Shown piece after piece: positions 17,117 to 24,640 of a DNA stretch of 43,651 nucleotides. Made by a program: the position numbers and the translations under genes. The notes beneath the pieces are model-generated. The model worked only from the letters and a program-made list of their open reading frames with translations. It did not search any database and was not told the DNA's origin. This DNA is from a bacterium (GTDB taxonomy: Bacteria; Bacillota; Clostridia; Lachnospirales; Lachnospiraceae), in the NCBI GenBank assembly GCA_028727105.1, contig JAQYOU010000027.1:1-43651 (forward strand). Reading direction: 5' to 3'. Each line of letters begins with the position of its first letter. Positions within the stretch are counted from its first letter, which is position 1.

Positions 17117-17527
17117 ATGAGTACAGTAAGTGAATTGATCCGTTCAGAGGCAGACGGCGGTCTCAGCTTTGGAGACTATACATTAGGAGCAAAGGCAAAG
17201 CTTGATAATTTTGAGCACGCCGGAGCAAAATACAAGGTAAAAACCTTCCGTGAGATCACAAAGCTGGAGAAGAATGATATGTTTGCATACGAGTCCGTGC
17301 CCGGCACAGCGGTGACAAATATGACTGCAGCAGACGGTGTGGTACGTTTTTCGGTTGAAGGACCGGAGGACGCAGAGATCACACTTGGCTTAGAGGAAGA
17401 GACCGCTTATGAGGTTAGCATTGGCGGAAGTGCGGTCGGCACGATGACCACGAACCTTGGCGGCAAGCTGACCATCAGCGTGGAATTAAACGGTGAGCCG
17501 GTAGCAATCGAGATAAGAAAAGCGTAA
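17117..17527 (+). CDS. Conserved Lachnospiraceae hypothetical (often labelled endosialidase)
   Basis: 136-residue acidic protein with no signal peptide or membrane segment. It begins STVSELIRSEADGGLSFGDY, has KVKTFREITKLEKN in the first half, and ends in beta-rich repeats (EDAEITLGLEEETAYEVSI, TTNLGGKLTISVEL). I recall near-identical proteins, often labelled endosialidase in databases, across Lachnospiraceae; no sialidase motif is visible here, so the label looks unjustified. AGGAGG is 6 nt before ATG 17117, and a longer in-frame ORF from 17039 has no site. radA follows after a long terminator-like palindrome. Confidence 0.7.
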   Translation: MSTVSELIRSEADGGLSFGDYTLGAKAKLDNFEHAGAKYKVKTFREITKLEKNDMFAYESVPGTAVTNMTAADGVVRFSVEGPEDAEITLGLEEETAYEVSIGGSAVGTMTTNLGGKLTISVELNGEPVAIEIRKA

Positions 17528-17547
17528 AGAGAATTTTAGTGAAATGA

Positions 17548-17640
17548 GGACGATGATGCATTTGAGACGATTTTGCCCGGACGAGCTTGACGAGTGTAAG
17601 GGCAATCGAGTCGCAAATGTAACATCGTCCCTTATTTTTT
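17548..17640 (+). terminator. Long palindromic element B, terminator-like, before radA
   Basis: Arms of about 31 nt, 17548-17578 (GGACGATG...TTTTGCCC) against 17600-17630 (GGGCAATCG...CATCGTCC), pair imperfectly (about three quarters, with wobbles) around a loop containing GAGCTTGACGAGTG. The TTATTTTTT tract after it makes this an intrinsic terminator for the 17.1-kb gene. It ends only 14 nt before the radA start, so no separate radA promoter fits downstream of it; radA must depend on read-through or on a promoter hidden in the arms. It shares the AGCTTG...GAGTG loop string with element A. Confidence 0.75.
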
Positions 17641-17654
17641 AAAAAGGAGAACCT

Positions 17655-19019
17655 ATGGCGAAAGGAAGATCAGCCGTATATTTTTGCCAGTCCTGTGGCT
17701 ACGAGTCATCCAAATGGATGGGACAATGTCCCGGCTGCCACGAGTGGAACACCTTTGTGGAGGAACTGGTAGATAAAAAGACCGCCGCAAAAGCAGGCGG
17801 AAAACAATCACAGCCAAAAGCAAAGCCGCAGACCCTCGCATCCATCGAGCTTCGCGAGGAACACAGGATGACCAGCGGCATGCCGGAGCTGGACCGGGTG
17901 CTGGGCGGCGGGATCGTGCCGGGCTCCATGGTACTGGTTGGCGGAGATCCCGGTATCGGAAAGTCCACCTTATTACTTCAGGTGTGTAAAAATCTGGCTG
18001 ACCAGCATGTTTCCGTTTTGTATATTTCCGGGGAGGAATCGCTGCAGCAGATCAAGATCCGCGCACAGCGCATCGGCAGCTTTACCGGTGATCTGAAGCT
18101 GTTATGCGAGACAAATCTGAAGGACATCCGACAGACCATAGACATGGAAAAACCGCAGATCGTAGTGATTGATTCGATACAGACCATGTATAACGAGGAC
18201 ATCTCCTCTGCACCGGGATCGGTGTCACAGGTGCGGGAATCCACAGCAACGCTCTTACAGATCGCAAAAGGCAGCGGGGTGACGGTGTTTATCGTAGGCC
18301 ATGTGACGAAGGAAGGCGTTGTGGCCGGCCCCCGTGTGCTGGAGCATATGGTAGATACCGTGCTCTACTTCGAAGGAGACAGGTATGCGTCTTATCGTAT
18401 CCTGCGCGGTGTCAAAAATCGTTTCGGGTCAACGAATGAGATCGGTGTGTTTGAGATGCGGGGCGACGGACTGCGGGAGGTGGAAAATCCGTCGGAATAT
18501 ATGTTGAGCGGCAAGCCGGAAAATGCCTCCGGTTCGGTGGTGGCGTGTTCCATGGAGGGCACGCGTCCGATCCTTCTGGAGATACAGGCGCTGGTCTGCC
18601 ATTCGAATTTTGGTATTCCGAGGCGCACTGCCGCAGGTACAGACGCGAACCGTGTGAATCTGCTCATGGCAGTGCTGGAAAAGCGTCTGAACCTGAAAAT
18701 GTCCGAGTGTGACGCCTATGTCAATATCGCCGGAGGCATCCGCATGAACGAGCCGGCGATCGATCTGGGTATCGTGCTGGCCATCGTCTCCAGCTTTAAA
18801 AACCGCCCCATCGACGAGAAGACGATCTGCTTCGGAGAGGTGGGTCTTAGCGGAGAGGTGCGTGCAGTCAGCATGCCGTCCCAGCGTGTGGCGGAGGCGA
18901 AAAAACTGGGATTTACCACTTGTATCTTGCCGAGAGTCTGCATGGATGGTCTGCAAAGCACGGACGGTATCCGCCTGGTACCGGTCAGCAACGTGCGGGA
19001 AGCGATCGATATCATTTAG
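17655..19019 (+). CDS. radA: DNA repair protein RadA (Sms)
   Basis: 454-residue RecA-like helicase that drives branch migration in recombinational repair. It has an N-terminal C4 zinc finger (CQSCG...CPGC, residues 11-31), a RecA-type ATPase core with Walker A GGDPGIGKST (near 96), the RadA signature KNRFGSTNE (near 254) and a C-terminal Lon-protease-like domain without protease activity. AAGGAG sits 6 nt before ATG 17655. Length and motifs are standard. Confidence 0.96.
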   Translation: MAKGRSAVYFCQSCGYESSKWMGQCPGCHEWNTFVEELVDKKTAAKAGGKQSQPKAKPQTLASIELREEHRMTSGMPELDRVLGGGIVPGSMVLVGGDPGIGKSTLLLQVCKNLADQHVSVLYISGEESLQQIKIRAQRIGSFTGDLKLLCETNLKDIRQTIDMEKPQIVVIDSIQTMYNEDISSAPGSVSQVRESTATLLQIAKGSGVTVFIVGHVTKEGVVAGPRVLEHMVDTVLYFEGDRYASYRILRGVKNRFGSTNEIGVFEMRGDGLREVENPSEYMLSGKPENASGSVVACSMEGTRPILLEIQALVCHSNFGIPRRTAAGTDANRVNLLMAVLEKRLNLKMSECDAYVNIAGGIRMNEPAIDLGIVLAIVSSFKNRPIDEKTICFGEVGLSGEVRAVSMPSQRVAEAKKLGFTTCILPRVCMDGLQSTDGIRLVPVSNVREAIDII

Positions 19020-19033
19020 AAAACATGAGGAAA

Positions 19034-19091
19034 GCCTGCAAAAGGTGTACGGGAGGGATGTTGGTCTGTGTGCAGGCTGCATCCCTTTTTT
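19034..19091 (+). terminator. Terminator after radA, copy 1 of a repeated hairpin
   Basis: GGGATG (19055-19060) pairs with CATCCC (19080-19085), followed by seven T. An alternative stem GCCTGCA (19034-19040) with TGCAGGC (19071-19077) crosses the terminator stem, so the two are mutually exclusive or pseudoknotted. Copy 2, sharing GTGTGCAGGCTGCATCCC, lies after the next gene. Confidence 0.7.
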
Positions 19092-19168
19092 GTGGAAAAA
19101 AATGTTACAATTATATGCAAAAAATAAATGGAAGCTACGGGCAATGGAAGTGGGGAAGAGGTGATGGC

Positions 19169-19597
19169 ATGGCAGATACGACCAATGCCTTATTGAAACG
19201 GATCGTTGGCAGCAAGGATTTTCGGGAGGTTTTGGAGGAGAACGGAGACGCATTCGAGGAACGATCCATATCGGAATATTTGCGGAGACTTTGCGAAGAA
19301 CAGGGAATCGTTCCGGAGCAGGTCATAAAGAAAGCGCAGATCGACAGAAACTATGGTCATCAGATTTTCAACGGGACGCGTATGCCTTCACGGGATAAAC
19401 TGATCCAGCTTGCCTTTGGTTTTGGACTGTCGTTGGATGAGACACAGAAACTCCTCAAGAGTGCAGGAAAAAGTGTGCTATACCCGAAATTTAAGAGAGA
19501 CGCGGCTGTTATTTTTGGCATCTCCCACCATATGGATATGATGGAGATGCAGTATCTGTTGACCTCCATTGAGGTACCGCTGCTGGGAGAAGGATAA
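19169..19597 (+). CDS. XRE-like helix-turn-helix protein
   Basis: 142 residues with a helix-turn-helix of the lambda-repressor type in the middle: SISEYLRRLCEEQGIVPEQVIKKA, then DRNYGHQIFNGTRMPSRDKLIQLAFGFGLS. The C-terminus (YPKFKRDAAVIFGI...MEMQYLLTSIE) matches a small family common in Lachnospiraceae, often near Ser/Thr kinases as it is here (kinase at 20827). A regulator or kinase substrate role is inference. ATG 19169 follows GAGGTG by 5 nt. The gene is enclosed between two copies of the same terminator, so it forms its own transcription unit, set off from radA and from the secreted protein. Confidence 0.65.
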   Translation: MADTTNALLKRIVGSKDFREVLEENGDAFEERSISEYLRRLCEEQGIVPEQVIKKAQIDRNYGHQIFNGTRMPSRDKLIQLAFGFGLSLDETQKLLKSAGKSVLYPKFKRDAAVIFGISHHMDMMEMQYLLTSIEVPLLGEG

Positions 19598-19601
19598 CAG
19601 A

Positions 19602-19629
19602 GGGATGTGTGCAGGCTGCATCCCTTTTT
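19602..19629 (+). terminator. Terminator after the HTH gene, copy 2 of the repeated hairpin
   Basis: GGGATG (19602-19607) pairs with CATCCC (19619-19624), followed by TTTTT. It starts 5 nt after the HTH stop codon. Confidence 0.75.
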
Positions 19630-19692
19630 AAACAGGGGAAATGGTAAAATTGATTATTATCCAGATCATAACATAAGGAGGAGAACAAGCTT

Positions 19693-20679
19693 ATGAACAA
19701 AATTGTAAAACGAGTGATGACCATGATTGGCGCAGGAGCAATGGCACTCAGTCTTCTTGCACCGGTCACCGAGGTTTCAGCAGCAACAAAGAATCAGGTA
19801 GTTGAGATCCCGGTGAACTTTACCAATTCCAGCTGGGAGGATGACTGGGACAGCACTTCAAAAACAGATGCCGGTCTTTATAATTTTGGTGAACCGTCTT
19901 CTTATTCGGAGAGCTATACCGTAAGCTATAAGCTTTATATTCCGGTATCCTTTCTAAAAGAGGAATCTGCAGTCAATATTGGTGGTGCCTTGAACTTTAA
20001 TGATGCGTCAGAGGACGATTGGAAATACGCAGGTTATTCGGAACTCCCGAGTGTGGAGATCCATGAAGATGCGTCTCTGACCACATGGGATGACGCACAG
20101 CAGAAGGACGTTCCGGTTGATTATGCAACGGTAAAGAAAACCGGAGATTTCTATGTGATCACCTACAAAGCGAAAAATGGATCGCTTCATACAGAGGATG
20201 CACAGAGTGATGTAACAAAAGCTCAGAAGGTAGCTGTCGATGTTACAATTATTGTGAAAGGAATCCATATTACAGCAAAGAACAGTGCGGTCTATGTGGA
20301 TGATGTTCAGATTGCCAAGGCAGATGGAACGGTTCTTGCAAAGAAGGACTTCACTTCAGCCAAGAGTGCAGACGGCGAATGTGTGATCGCACCAAAGATG
20401 GACTGGGAGAAGAATGCCAAACAGTTAAAGCTCGCGACGATCACAGATAATAAGGTATTAACAGTAAAATCTGCAAAAGCCACTGTCAAGGTTGGAAAGA
20501 AAGTAAAGATCTCTGCAACCGCTACGCCGGCTACGAAGATTACCTACGCTTCTTCCAACAAGAAGGTAGCTACGGTAGATGCCAAAGGTACGGTTACCGG
20601 TAAGAAAGCCGGAAAGGCAGTTATCTCTGTGAAGGCAAATGGCAAGACCGTGAAGGTGACAGTGACAGTAAAGAAATAA
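19693..20679 (+). CDS. Secreted protein with C-terminal BIG2 Ig-like domain
   Basis: 328 residues: signal peptide (KIVKRVMTMIGAGAMALSL, cleavage near VSAA at about residue 30), an unassigned beta-rich, acidic central region (about 35-240, with several SSYSESYTVSYKLYIP-like strands), and one bacterial Ig-like group 2 domain at 250-328 (KVLTVKSAKATVKVGKKVKI...TYASSNKKVATVD...GTVTGKKAGKAVISV). BIG2 domains occur in surface adhesins and carbohydrate-binding proteins. There is no LPXTG motif or C-terminal membrane segment, so it is probably released or held non-covalently. AAGGAGGAGAAC precedes ATG 19693. It has its own terminator downstream. Confidence 0.75.
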   Translation: MNKIVKRVMTMIGAGAMALSLLAPVTEVSAATKNQVVEIPVNFTNSSWEDDWDSTSKTDAGLYNFGEPSSYSESYTVSYKLYIPVSFLKEESAVNIGGALNFNDASEDDWKYAGYSELPSVEIHEDASLTTWDDAQQKDVPVDYATVKKTGDFYVITYKAKNGSLHTEDAQSDVTKAQKVAVDVTIIVKGIHITAKNSAVYVDDVQIAKADGTVLAKKDFTSAKSADGECVIAPKMDWEKNAKQLKLATITDNKVLTVKSAKATVKVGKKVKISATATPATKITYASSNKKVATVDAKGTVTGKKAGKAVISVKANGKTVKVTVTVKK

Positions 20680-20703
20680 TATCGAAGAGAAATTGAGTAT
20701 AAA

Positions 20704-20735
20704 GGCGGTTCCTGATTTAAGGAACCGCTTTTTTG
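20704..20735 (+). terminator. Terminator after the BIG2 protein gene
   Basis: GCGGTTCCT (20705-20713) and AGGAACCGC (20720-20728) form a perfect 9-bp stem, followed by six T. Confidence 0.9.
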
Positions 20736-20743
20736 CAAATAAC

Positions 20744-20773
20744 TTGTACTTGGTAAGCTCGGGTGTGTATAAT
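20744..20773 (+). promoter_or_regulatory. Promoter of the Ser/Thr kinase gene
   Basis: TTGTAC (20744-20749), an 18-bp spacer and TATAAT (20768-20773) with a TG extension. The leader also holds a possible 5-codon reading frame (Met-Asp-Val-Ala-Leu-stop, from 20788) behind AAGGAG, which may be chance. Confidence 0.6.
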
Positions 20774-20826
20774 TAAGGAGTATCAATATGGATGTTGCAC
20801 TATGAGTATGGGTTAGGAGGAGAAAA

Positions 20827-22572
20827 GTGGAAAGCTACGAGGCATTCTATAACTTTTATGGGGAAGGCTACGAGGATACATTGCCCCGGGAACTGGTGGA
20901 GGCGTATGATATCGTAGAGTGTCTCAGTTGCGTGGAGGGCTGTGACACGCTGCTTTTGAAACAGAAGTCTACAGGGAAAAAGATGGTGGCGAAATGCTAC
21001 TCCGGAGACAGTACACTGCCTGGTCAGACGGAAGATGCGCAGCTGGAGAACATCCGCTGCGCCGCGCTGCCCTATTTTGTCGGAGTGTATAAAAACGAAA
21101 ACTACCGCTGTATTTTGAGGGAATATATAGAAGGCGTGTCCTTGGATCAGTATGTGAAAGGGCATATCATGACCGAGGATGTTGCGAGAGATCTGGCGAT
21201 CGCGCTGGCAGAGGCCATGAAGGCACTTCATACCAGTGATCCGGTCATCATTCACAGGGATATCAAACCAAAGAACATTATCGTACGGGATGACGGCAGT
21301 CTGGCGCTCATTGATCTTGGCATCAGCCGTGTGTATAAGAAGGAGGCAACCAGCGATACGGTGATCAGCGGAACGGAAGGCTTTGCACCGCCGGAGCAGT
21401 ACGGATTTATGCAGACGGATATCCGTTCGGACATCTATTCCTTTGGGGTGGTATTGTCATGGCTGCTGACCGGAAAGGAGCAGCCCATGAAGCTTCCGCT
21501 GACAAAGCTGGAAAAGGTTGCAGCAAAATGTTGCGCCTTCGCGCCGGACAAGCGTTACAAAAACGATGACGAGCTGCTGGACGCTTTGCGCCGGACGACA
21601 CGGGAGTACGTTGCACGCAGAAGGAAAAAGACCAAATGGGCAGCTGTTTTGGCGTTGGTACTGGCAGTATGTGTGATGGCTGGCGCACTCTCGTACCGGA
21701 CACTGCTCCATGCCGGAGCTGTGAAATTTCAGGAGCCGCTGATCGAGGAAGCGGTGCGGCTTGTGCTGGATCGACCGGATGGAGCACTGACGATGGATGA
21801 TCTGGCACAGGTAGAAGAACTCTACATACAGTCGGATACGGCTTGTGCTTCCATGGATGAATTCTATGAGGTGCGTGGTGTATGGTTTGGGACGGATACC
21901 CGGATCCGCGGCCCCATTACAGATCTGTCAGATCTGTCTCATATGCCGAATCTGAAGATCGTGTATATCGAAGCGGAGCAGATCGCTGATCTGTCCCCCA
22001 TGAAGGAACTGAATGAGCTGCAGCGGATCGATCTGGCATGTAATAATATTTCGGATCTCTCGCCGCTAGAGGGCAAAGAAACATTATTGGAGGTTGATTT
22101 CCTTGATAATGGGATGCTGGAGGGAATTGAGGCTGTCCGTACATGGACGGCGATCCGCTCACTGAGTCTTGAAAATACCGGAAGCTATGATGGCAGTCCG
22201 GTGGGGGAATTTCACAGATATGAGTTTCTTGGAATTAAAAACAATTCGGACGCATGGAAGTATCTACCGGGGATGCATATCGATGCGTTGGCGATTGGGT
22301 ATGCTGGACAGAAGGATCTCGATTGTATCAGGGATGTTCCCTATATTGGAACACTCTATATTTCCGATTCAGATGTTCGGGACATCTCGGCACTGAAAGG
22401 GCGGGAGGATATTGCTTTACTAAATATGGAAGGTTGTATGATCGATGATCTGTCTCCGCTGTTTCAGATGCCAAATCTTGTGACCGTGGAGATGAGTGCC
22501 AGCGAACAGTACCGGATGGAGGAACTGATCGCGGAGTACGGGGAACCACAATTTCAGATCAATTATATCTAA
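20827..22572 (+). CDS. Transmembrane Ser/Thr protein kinase with leucine-rich ectodomain
   Basis: 581 residues. The N-terminal PknB-type kinase domain (about 28-260) has the ATP Lys56 (VAK), catalytic Asp145 in HRDIKPKN, metal-binding Asp163 in DLG (Leu for Phe of DFG), and GTEGFAPPEQYG in the activation segment, so it looks active. A membrane helix at about 270-292 (WAAVLALVLAVCVMAGALSY) is followed by an outside region with leucine-rich-repeat strands (ISDLSPLEG, IADLSPMKEL, VRDISALKG, IDDLSPLFQM) up to the end. Such repeats bind proteins or glycans, so this should sense something outside the cell; the signal is unknown. The start is GTG 20827 behind GGAGGAG. The nearby HTH gene is a candidate partner. 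Confidence 0.85.
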   Translation: MESYEAFYNFYGEGYEDTLPRELVEAYDIVECLSCVEGCDTLLLKQKSTGKKMVAKCYSGDSTLPGQTEDAQLENIRCAALPYFVGVYKNENYRCILREYIEGVSLDQYVKGHIMTEDVARDLAIALAEAMKALHTSDPVIIHRDIKPKNIIVRDDGSLALIDLGISRVYKKEATSDTVISGTEGFAPPEQYGFMQTDIRSDIYSFGVVLSWLLTGKEQPMKLPLTKLEKVAAKCCAFAPDKRYKNDDELLDALRRTTREYVARRRKKTKWAAVLALVLAVCVMAGALSYRTLLHAGAVKFQEPLIEEAVRLVLDRPDGALTMDDLAQVEELYIQSDTACASMDEFYEVRGVWFGTDTRIRGPITDLSDLSHMPNLKIVYIEAEQIADLSPMKELNELQRIDLACNNISDLSPLEGKETLLEVDFLDNGMLEGIEAVRTWTAIRSLSLENTGSYDGSPVGEFHRYEFLGIKNNSDAWKYLPGMHIDALAIGYAGQKDLDCIRDVPYIGTLYISDSDVRDISALKGREDIALLNMEGCMIDDLSPLFQMPNLVTVEMSASEQYRMEELIAEYGEPQFQINYI

Positions 22573-22605
22573 CACAGGGTCAAAATAATTATTCGCATAA
22601 TGAAA

Positions 22606-22698
22606 TTGTAATATGCTCTAAAATCCGCTATACTAAGAAAAAGCGTAACTATGAAGAACGGAATGGTTTCGAACAGATCTTGGTATAGCGGATTTTTT
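22606..22698 (+). promoter_or_regulatory. Promoter embedded in the left arm of a terminator hairpin
   Basis: TTGTAA (22606-22611), a 17-bp spacer and TATACT (22629-22634) form a good promoter. The -10 box lies in the left arm AAATCCGCTATAC (22621-22633), which pairs perfectly with GTATAGCGGATTT (22683-22695) followed by TTT. RNA coming from the kinase gene would contain both arms and could terminate; RNA starting at this promoter (near 22641) would lack the left arm and read on into the AAA gene. Similar arms recur at 24566 and 26252. Confidence 0.55.
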
Positions 22699-22712
22699 GC
22701 AGGAGGTGGCAC

Positions 22713-24487
22713 ATGGCAAGAAACGTAGCGATTGGAATACAGCAATTTGATAAATTGATTGAAAAGAACTGTTTTATGTAGATAAAACGGATTTTATCCG
22801 TGAGCGGTGGGAGAGCGGTGATGATGTGACACTGATCACCAGGCCGCGTCGTTTCGGAAAGACACTGAACATGAGCATGACAGAGCAGTTTTTTTCTGTA
22901 GATTATGCGGATCGTGGAGATCTGTTTGAGGGGCTCTCCATTTGGAAGGAAGAAAAGTATCGTTCACTGCAGGGGACATATCCGGTGATCAGCCTGTCCT
23001 TTGCGAATGTGAAGGAGAAGGATTACCGGACAACCCGGAAGAAGATCTGTCAACTGCTTACGAATTTGTATGCAGAACATTCTTTTCTGTTGGATAGCGG
23101 ATTGTTGTATGAATCAGATGTTGCTTATTTTAAACGTGTTTCGGAAAACATGGATGACAGTGATACTTCTCTGGCACTGTATCAGCTGTCGGACTATCTG
23201 TACCGCTATTACGGCAAAAAGGTTATCATCCTGTTGGATGAGTACGACACGCCGATGCAGGAAGCTTATGTGGAAGGGATTTCGCGCGAAGGCAACGAGC
23301 CAAGTGATTGCTTGCAAGCATTTGGCGACTGCGCGCGGGCTCATGGTTCATGGAACCATGAGATGGATGAACTGGTATCCTTTACCCGAAGTATGTTTCA
23401 TTCTGCATTCAAGACCAATCCCTGGCTGGAGCGCGCCATCATGACGGGGATCACCAGAGTTAGCAGGGAGTTAATGTTTTCTGATCTGAATAACCTGAAA
23501 GTGGTGACCACCACCTCTGACGAATATTCGACTTCCTTTGGCTTTACAGAGGAGGAGATTTTTGCTGCGTTGGATGAGTGCGGACGCTCTGAACAGAAAC
23601 AGCAGGTAAAACAGTGGTATGACGGATTTATTTTCGGGGAGCATCCGGATATTTATAATCCATGGTCTATCCTGAATTTTTTAGATACGGGAAATTTTAC
23701 CACTTACTGGGCAAATACCAGCTCCAACAGTTTGGTAGGAAAGCTTTTGCGGGAAGGAAACCGTAGAATCAAGGAGAAATTTGAAATACTGCTTCGCGGA
23801 GAGAGCATACAGTCAGTGATCGATGAACAGATCGTGTATAGTCAGCTGGATGGAAACGAAAGGGCAGTCTGGAGCCTGCTGCTGGCAAGTGGGTATTTGA
23901 AGGTGCTGTCCTTTGAAAGCTATCGGGATATTCCGGAGGGGACGAATCCCAAATATGAGCTGGCACTGACCAATCTGGAAGTCAGGCTGATGTTTGGAAA
24001 TATGATACGTGACTGGTTTGCGATAGCAGAGGCAGACTACAATGATTTTATCAAGGCATTGCTGCTTGGAGATATCAAGGCGATGAATGCTTATATGAAT
24101 CGTGTGTCTTTGGATGTGTTCAGTTATTTTGACACCGGCAAACGGCCGTCCGGAGAGGAACCGGAGCGCTTTTATCATGGGTTTGTGCTTGGACTGATCG
24201 TGGATCTGCAGGGCAGATATGTGATCACCTCAAATCGGGAGAGCGGATTTGGCAGATATGATGTCGTGCTGGAGCCAAAGGATCCGAAAATGGATGATGC
24301 GATCATCCTGGAATTCAAGGTACATGACCCGGAGGACGAGGCATCGCTAAAAGAAACGGTGCAGGCTGCGCTCTCTCAGATTGAGGAAAAGCAGTATGCA
24401 AAAGCACTGACTGCCAGAGGTATTCCGTCAGAGCGTATTCGAAGCTATGGGTTTGCGTTTGAGGGGAAAAAAGTATTGATCGGATGA
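22713..24487 (+). pseudogene. AAA-ATPase-like/PD-(D/E)XK protein, frameshifted at codon 22
   Basis: Family with an N-terminal AAA-ATPase-like domain and a C-terminal PD-(D/E)XK nuclease-type domain, abundant in gut anaerobes and of unproven function. ATG 22713 follows AGGAGG and reads ARNVAIGIQQFDKLIEKNCF, then meets TAG at 22779. One base missing from the T-run at 22772-22775 (four T, five expected) explains this: restoring it continues YVDKTDFIRERWESGDDV into the long open frame. Downstream are the Walker-A-like TRPRRFGKT, LLDEYDTPM, and at the end YDVVLEPKD...ILEFKV (Asp and Glu-x-Lys). A -1 ribosomal slip on TTTT or internal start GTG 22826 could still give product. The remainder, about 553 residues, is intact, so decay is recent or the base is a sequencing error. 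Confidence 0.8.
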
Positions 24488-24609
24488 AAAAGTACGATTG
24501 TGTGATTGAAAGAATTGAGAAGTAGAGTCGTTGCTGCCTGAAATAATGGTTTTATTCTAAGTAGAAAACTGCTATACTATTCAAAAGGATTGGTATGGCA
24601 GTTTTTCTT
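24484..24609 (+). repeat. Tail repeat copy 1, with orphan coding tail and hairpin
   Basis: About 125 bp closely similar to 26171-26295. It starts with a reading frame of 13 codons (KKYDCVIERIEK after ATG 24484) that is the C-terminus of the other paralogue, KKHDCVIERIEK, but here follows the stop of the first AAA gene in another frame. Then come AGAGTCGTT, a shared non-coding part, and a hairpin AAACTGCTATAC (24566-24577)/GTATGGCAGTTT (24593-24604) with a T-tail. TATACT (24573-24578) lies in the left arm, with only a weak -35. It looks like a scar of recombination between paralogues. Confidence 0.75.
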
Positions 24610-24640
24610 TTGTACATGCGTTTTATGACGGAGGTGTAGC

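Noticed and set aside
17588..17620. TTGACG in palindrome B as a radA promoter -35
   Set aside because: No matching -10 hexamer at 16-18 bp.
24484..24525. 13-codon frame after the first AAA gene as a real small gene
   Set aside because: It is the tail of the neighbouring paralogue, not an independent gene.
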